Below, in pieces: positions 15,501-18,291 of a stretch of DNA of 18,291 nt. This DNA comes from a bacterium (GTDB taxonomy: Bacteria > Bacillota > Bacilli > Lactobacillales > Streptococcaceae): the NCBI GenBank assembly GCA_905221505.1, contig CAJNDL010000038.1, positions 1-18,291 of the forward strand. The letters are read 5' to 3'. The position numbers and the translations under genes are program-made. The notes under the pieces are model-generated. The model did not search any database. It was not told the origin of the DNA and saw only the letters and a program-made list of their open reading frames with translations. Position 1 is the stretch's first letter, and each line of letters opens with the position of its first letter.

Positions 15501-18291
15501 CAGAGTACAAGTAGCAGACAAAGATGCGGTTAAAACACCAGAAGAAATCGCTAAAATCAAAGCAGCAGTTGAAGCTGTAAACCCTGGTTCTACAGTAGTA
15601 GTTGACGAAAAAGGAAATGCGACTGTAACAACACCAGAAGGCAAAACAGCAACAATTCCAGTAAGTGAATTAGTGAAAACTCCAGCTGACAAAGATGAAG
15701 TGAGTGGCGGAAACCAAGTAAATACTCCAGCAGATAGAGTAGTGGTAGAAAACCCAGCTTCATTAACACCAGAAGAGAAAAAAGCAATCGAAGCTAAGAT
15801 CAAAGCTGTAAACCCAGGTGCTGACGTAGTATTTGACGAAAAAGGAAATGCAACAGTAACAACACCAGAAGGCAAAACAGCAACAATTCCAGTGAGCGAT
15901 TTAGTAAAACCTAAAGCTGACTTAGCTGATCCAACTAAACAAGATGCTGTAAACAAACCAGCAGACAAAGTAGTAGTTGACCCAGCGCTAGTAGCAGCTG
16001 ATAAAGATTTACCAAAAGAAGCTAAAGATGCAATCAAAGCTAAAGTAGAAGCAGTTAACCCAGGTTCAACTGTAGTAGTAGATGATAAAGGAAATGCAAC
16101 AGTAACAACACCAGAAGGTAAAACTGTAGTTATTCCAAAAGCTGACTTAGTGAAAACAGAAGCTGACAAAGAAACTGCTAAAGCAGGAAATAACATCAAT
16201 AAACCAGCAGACAAAGTAGTTGCTGATAAAGATGCATTAACTCCTGAAAACATCGAAGCAATCAAAGCTAAAGTAGAAGCAGTTAACCCAGGTGCAACAG
16301 TAGTAGTAGACGACAAAGGAAACGCAACTGTAGTTACACCAGACGGTAAAACAGCAACAATTCCAGTAACTGACTTAGTGAAATCTCCAGCAGAAGCTGA
16401 AGGTGCAAAAGCAGGTAACGATGTAAACAAACCAGCTGATAAAGTATCTGCAAACAAAGATGCGTTGACTCCTGAAGACATTAAAGCAATCAAAGCTAAA
16501 GTAGAAGCAGTTAACCCAGATGCTAAAGTGTTCGTTGACGACAAAGGAAATGCAACTGTATCTACTCCAGACGGTAAAACAGCAACAATCCCTGTTGAAG
16601 ACTTAGTAAAAGATCCAGCAGCTAAAGAAACTCCAAATGCAGGAAACAAAGTAAACACTCCAGCAGATAAAGTAGTTGTAAACGATCCAGCTACCTTAAC
16701 ACCAGAAGAGAAAAAAGCAATCGAAGATAAGATTAAAGCTGTAAATCCAGATGCTAAAGTAGTATTTGATGACAAAGGAAACGCAACAGTAACAACGAAA
16801 GACGGAGCTGTAGCAACAATTCCAGCATCAGACTTAACTAAATCACCAGAAGAAGCAGCTAAGCCAAACGCAGGAAATGACATTGTTAAACCAGCGGCTA
16901 AGACAGTTGTAAAAGATCCAGCTAACTTAACTCCAGAAGAGAAGAAAGCAATCAAAGCTAAAGTAGAAGCAGTTAACCCAGGTGCAACAGTAGCAGTAGA
17001 CGATAAAGGAAACGCAACAGTCACAACCCCAGAAGGTAAGACAGCCGTAATTCCAGCATCAGACTTAACTAAATCACCAGAAGAAGCAGCTAAGCCAGAA
17101 GCAGGAAACAATGTAAACACACCAGCTGACAAGACTGTAGTAGCAAATCCAGATGCTCTAACTCCAGAAGAGAAGAAAGCGATTGAAGACAAAGTTAAAG
17201 CAGTAAATCCAGGTGCAACAGTAGCAGTAGACGATAAAGGAAATGCGACAGTCACAACCCCAGAAGGTAAGACAGCCGTAATTCCAGCAGCAGACTTGAC
17301 GAAAGATCCAGAAGCTGCAACTAAACCAAATGCAGGTAACGACATCGTTAAACCAGCAGATAAGACAGCAGTTAAAGATCCAGCTAACTTAACTCCAGAA
17401 GAGAAGAAAGCGATCGAAGATAAAGTTAAAGCTGTAAACCCAGATGCAACAGTAGTTGTAGATGATAAAGGAAATGCGACAGTTACAACACCAGAAGGTA
17501 AGACAGCCGTAATTCCAGCAGCAGACTTGACGAAAGATCCAGAAGCTGCAACTAAACCAAATGCAGGTAACGACATCGTTAAACCAGCAGATAAGACAGC
17601 AGTTAAAGATCCAGCTAACTTAACTCCAGAAGAGAAGAAAGCGATCGAAGATAAAGTTAAAGCTGTAAACCCAGATGCAACAGTAGTTGTAGATGACAAA
17701 GGAAATGCGACAGTTACAACACCAGAAGGTAAGACAGCCGTAATTCCAGCAGCAGACTTGACGAAAGATCCAGAAGCTGCAACTAAACCAAATGCAGGTA
17801 ACGACATCGTTAAACCAGCAGATAAGACAGCAGTTAAAGATCCAGCTAACTTAACTCCAGAAGAGAAGAAAGCGATCGAAGACAAAGTTAAAGCTGTAAA
17901 TCCAGGTGCAACAGTAGCAGTAGACGATAAAGGAAATGCGACAGTCACAACTCCAGAAGGTAAGACAGCCGTAATTCCAGCAGCAGACTTGACGAAAGAT
18001 CCAGAAGCTGCAACTAAACCAAATGCAGGTAACGACATCGTTAAACCAGCGGCTAAGACAGTTGTAAAAGATCCAGCTAACTTAACTCCAGAAGAGAAGA
18101 AAGCAATCAAAGCTAAAGTAGAAGCAGTTAACCCAGGTGCAACAGTAGCAGTAGACGATAAAGGAAACGCAACAGTCACAACCCCAGAAGGTAAGACAGC
18201 CGTAATTCCAGCATCAGACTTGACGAAAGATCCAGAAGCTGCAACTAAACCAAATGCAGGTAACGACATCGTTAAACCAGCAGATAAGACA
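9544..18291 (+). CDS. Giant YSIRK-signal repeat-rich surface protein (3' end outside window)
   Basis: The frame is open for 2916 codons to the window edge with no stop. The start has AAGGAGG 6 nt upstream. Residues 25-54 form a YSIRK-type signal (FSIRKYSFGAASVAVAAL, predicted cleavage after VVQA54), which directs secretion at the septum. Next come a helical FIVAR-like segment (about 77-150), a charged linker, a unique domain (about 187-478) that I cannot name, a Rib-like domain (about 479-548, with VVTYPD), two tandem 327-residue modules (554-880 and 881-1207), a further Ig/cadherin-like segment (1208-1352), and a Rib-like unit (1353-1439). Three DUF1542-like helical segments (1440-1676) and the repeat array (1677 onward) follow. 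No LPXTG anchor is visible, but one is expected downstream. It is probably a wall-anchored adhesin or stalk protein. The ligand is unknown. Confidence 0.93.
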   Translation, partial: MENKSNPLNRVKRMESQENQRILRFSIRKYSFGAASVAVAALMFLGARASVVQADTTTVNATEVSLDNNSQPATPTLDKSQLEGYIAEIEGKISSGKYANKTEESITLLNSELASAKSVLVSATSQDELKVAYNQLVTVVSSKLKNKPVEKKETPVVDTTNGKETVGKKAENTEKNPESNSIENTGSNDPRNRQAIPTGIQFRAEVAYSEDTNAEPNGHSDTYIINDVDGKTASADAAQAVSRVTNYKVKYNKDDSGKITSLDWLVYFNDHLENLANKYGTDGGEVYRNYIQIPAEVNMPTAITRLKYNSPVDPKWNPQTRQFQRLSPDGSALSSSVTFETPSPDRAGGLALDKKDTFALASGWESTLYGRSIEKLAGQEERYFKSAATDSSPRTKQLVYGAALNDKRLIVDRSTTGGNGYDGYVWSFRTEVPATTTNEQLKDMKVVFGMMRSATVGANAAFANIATNPVKMWQSDLYPPTVKDQTVKAGQQPDATKSIANLDTLPKGTTVAYKEEVNTQSPGEKQATAVVTYPDTSTKEVPVKVIVENEPVAAPVVNTKAKNTIYSTDNEITGKGTAGSTIKVTVKDQKTGAVLSEKTTEVGQDGNWKLTLDKGLNSNEALSGASEAARTFYAPKNPVEVVSVTNGIESEKVNLEVSIGESKILPSEAAKDQTSVVAGAKKVVLTVPHDTGYSYFWYKDKETNSAPQVTLKRGEDRGWSITENPERATIESVKHGDFVDTITLTLTKPVAEGNNNIQIISHNGRDSHGSFSGKKSVNVTNEAPVVSSATGSDETVVPMGGNVDLSTLAKVTDHEDDQNATLGTKGTPTVVSINGDTNKTTLEAADFGVGGTTHTVQYKAVDSQGKESAVYTHTIKVQGAAPAVNTKSKNTIYSTDSEITGTGTPGATVKVTVKNPEGTTVISEETTTVGADGTWKLGLDKGLNSNEVLRGGSEASRTFYAPKNKVEVTQTVNGVESEKADLEVSIGESKILPSEAAKDKNSVVAGAKKVVLTVPHDTGYSYFWYKDKETNSAPQVTLKRGEDRGWSITENPERATIESFDHGKFVDTITLTLTKPVAEGNNNIQIISHNGSASHGSYSGKKSINVTNEAPVVSSATNSDVTTVNVGGTVDLSTLAKVTDHEDDQNATLGTKGTPTVVSINGDTSKTTLEAADLATSGTYVVKYKAVDSQGKESNEYEHTVKVNQAPTVELPYSNPDKKQIYVYTGENTDLTFKASDDTTVKDLYLRNKGLDESDNASVYGFTIGKVTDSAVASGEGTVSADKRTATIKMTGVTNLTAPNKWTSFIEAKDNNGVKSMPANEAYNVENNYELRRRKLGYVEFIVKSQTDKYDIKAPTEKVAVTDPANVTEAELAKIKEKLQLEHNKNNDDANISKDAPVTDKDAKIASVTKDADGNLVVTYTDGSKDTRPLSEFVTLDKQPAIDAVTTEANNKIKAITGNANLSQAEKDAAIAKVNAGKQAALDKINEATNKTAVDGAKDEGTKAVAKVNPVAKESALKAVADELAKKEKEIDARTDLTKEEKDAAKEEAKGLAKTATDAINAQPNTAATPEAATAAQDKVDKAKEKGVAEVKAVNPSAEKKTKAKEAVADEAEAKKQAIQADDTLSEAAKEKLKKEVDDIKAATDAAITAAKKNADVDKVKLAAEQAIKAINSARVPANKLVAKDPTNLTPDEQDKLKKAIEAVNPGATVEVKPDGSAVVTYPGKAPETLKQVDLTKSADDLDAPGGGNNINRPVDKVIVKDPKNLTDAEKEKIKKAVRDVNPDAVVTMDDNGTVTVSTPEGHTAAFPAAELVRTLEDAAKPDSANTGIRKPADKVVGDATNPADQAKATEKLQKLNGPGTKVKYDDEGNATVVLPNGTIATIPASDLFKTPEDAKKANGGDDINKPNSQTVVADKNALTPDEKKAIEDKVKAVNPGAVVTVDEKGNATVTTPEGKTAVIDADDLVKGADEKTSPKAGNNINNPADRVQVADKDAVKTPEEIAKIKAAVEAVNPGSTVVVDEKGNATVTTPEGKTATIPVSELVKTPADKDEVSGGNQVNTPADRVVVENPASLTPEEKKAIEAKIKAVNPGADVVFDEKGNATVTTPEGKTATIPVSDLVKPKADLADPTKQDAVNKPADKVVVDPALVAADKDLPKEAKDAIKAKVEAVNPGSTVVVDDKGNATVTTPEGKTVVIPKADLVKTEADKETAKAGNNINKPADKVVADKDALTPENIEAIKAKVEAVNPGATVVVDDKGNATVVTPDGKTATIPVTDLVKSPAEAEGAKAGNDVNKPADKVSANKDALTPEDIKAIKAKVEAVNPDAKVFVDDKGNATVSTPDGKTATIPVEDLVKDPAAKETPNAGNKVNTPADKVVVNDPATLTPEEKKAIEDKIKAVNPDAKVVFDDKGNATVTTKDGAVATIPASDLTKSPEEAAKPNAGNDIVKPAAKTVVKDPANLTPEEKKAIKAKVEAVNPGATVAVDDKGNATVTTPEGKTAVIPASDLTKSPEEAAKPEAGNNVNTPADKTVVANPDALTPEEKKAIEDKVKAVNPGATVAVDDKGNATVTTPEGKTAVIPAADLTKDPEAATKPNAGNDIVKPADKTAVKDPANLTPEEKKAIEDKVKAVNPDATVVVDDKGNATVTTPEGKTAVIPAADLTKDPEAATKPNAGNDIVKPADKTAVKDPANLTPEEKKAIEDKVKAVNPDATVVVDDKGNATVTTPEGKTAVIPAADLTKDPEAATKPNAGNDIVKPADKTAVKDPANLTPEEKKAIEDKVKAVNPGATVAVDDKGNATVTTPEGKTAVIPAADLTKDPEAATKPNAGNDIVKPAAKTVVKDPANLTPEEKKAIKAKVEAVNPGATVAVDDKGNATVTTPEGKTAVIPASDLTKDPEAATKPNAGNDIVKPADKT
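11203..13164 (+). repeat. Tandem duplication of a 981-bp (327-residue) module
   Basis: Copy A is 11203-12183 and copy B is 12184-13164, both in frame. Each contains a bacterial Ig-like domain (NTK.KNTIYSTD to RTFYAPKN), a middle domain with GESKILPSEAAKD, YSYFWYKDKETNSAP and RGWSITENPERA, and a third domain with VTDHEDDQNATLGTKGTPTVVSINGDT. The middle part is nearly identical in DNA, with 126 nt in a row the same (11565-11690 versus 12546-12671). The first Ig-like part and the last about 100 nt of the module are more diverged. Confidence 0.92.
13861..14568 (+). repeat. Three DUF1542-like helical segments
   Basis: Residues 1440-1676 of the surface protein are Ala/Lys/Glu-rich and predicted helical. 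The first segment (13861-14034) has the DUF1542 pattern: AIDAVTTEANNKI, then NLSQAEKDAAIAKVN, then AALDKINEA. Two more diverged segments follow (about 14035-14274 and 14275-14568), each with VNP, an LTKEEKDAA- or LSEAAKEKL-like helix and a TDAI/AIKAIN ending. DUF1542 repeats occur in long staphylococcal and streptococcal surface stalk proteins. The boundaries are approximate. Confidence 0.65.
14572..18291 (+). repeat. Array of 16 complete and one started ~231-bp in-frame repeats
   Basis: Units begin at the proline of PADK or its variant: 14572, 14803, 15037, 15262, 15493, 15727, 15958, 16204, 16432, 16660, 16891, 17122, 17353, 17584, 17815, 18046 and 18277 (cut by the window edge). Lengths are 75-82 residues in the first half and exactly 77 from 16660 on. 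Each unit has a helical half (LTPEEKKAI..KVKAVNP) and a strand-rich half (VDDKGNATVTTPEGKTAVIP..DLTK), then a short linker with AGN. The pattern resembles long Rib-type domains, with PEGKT in place of YPDGS. Units 17353 and 17584 differ by one synonymous base by eye. Confidence 0.95.

Noticed and set aside
15102..18269. A 1055-codon open frame on the minus strand across the repeat array
   Set aside because: It is a shadow of the sense repeats. Repeating one stop-free 231-bp unit keeps the opposite strand open, and the encoded Ser/Ala/Val/Leu repeats show no signal, domain or ribosome binding site. The sense frame has a promoter, ribosome binding site, signal peptide and domains.
14572..18291. 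Regular repeats considered as a CRISPR array
   Set aside because: The units are about 231 bp, in frame, coding and contiguous, with no short repeat/unique spacer alternation and no cas genes.

Overview
The window looks like chromosome of a mitis-group Streptococcus (S. mitis, S. oralis or S. pneumoniae-like). The evidence is a low-GC sequence, a PBP1A whose active-site residues fall at exactly the pneumococcal positions (S370-T-M-K, S428-R-N, K557-T-G), a MapZ with T67 and T78, an orphan RitR-type regulator with N53 and C128, a RUP-like small repeat, and a YSIRK-type surface protein. The species cannot be fixed from this sequence alone.

Layout. Positions 1-63 may be the last codons of a surface protein running in from the left. 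A bidirectional terminator (62-101) separates it from the leftward pair recU-pbp1A (2875 to 138, overlapping by 4 nt). Divergent from recU and sharing a compact promoter region are ypsA (2942-3469), gpsB (3539-3868), the RNase P RNA gene rnpB (3883-4279) with a terminator, a THUMP-domain rRNA methyltransferase of the YpsC/RlmL type (4354-5511), mapZ (5524-6924), gnd (7000-8424) and ritR (8436-9125). This is a conserved streptococcal housekeeping block dominated by wall growth and division: PBP1A polymerises and cross-links peptidoglycan, GpsB and MapZ organise septal and peripheral synthesis under StkP control, and RecU resolves recombination intermediates. gnd supplies NADPH and pentose phosphate, and the adjacent redox/iron regulator RitR is probably co-transcribed with it.

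The 418 nt from 9126 to 9543 hold a terminator, an almost perfect 24-bp-arm palindrome followed by T6, a RUP-like remnant, a 16-nt direct repeat, and a consensus promoter (TTGACA, 17 nt, TATAAT) with a long leader.

From 9544 to the end of the window one rightward reading frame stays open for 2916 codons without a stop. It encodes a giant YSIRK-signal surface protein whose C-terminus lies outside the window. In order it has a signal peptide, a helical N-terminal region, a roughly 290-residue unique domain, a Rib-like domain, a 327-residue module present twice in tandem, another Ig/cadherin-like segment, a Rib-like unit, three DUF1542-like helical segments, and 16 complete plus one started copy of a 75-82-residue (mostly 77) alternating helix/strand repeat. 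This gene is the accessory and most interesting part of the window. The repeat array shows clear signs of recent expansion and gene conversion towards its 3' end.
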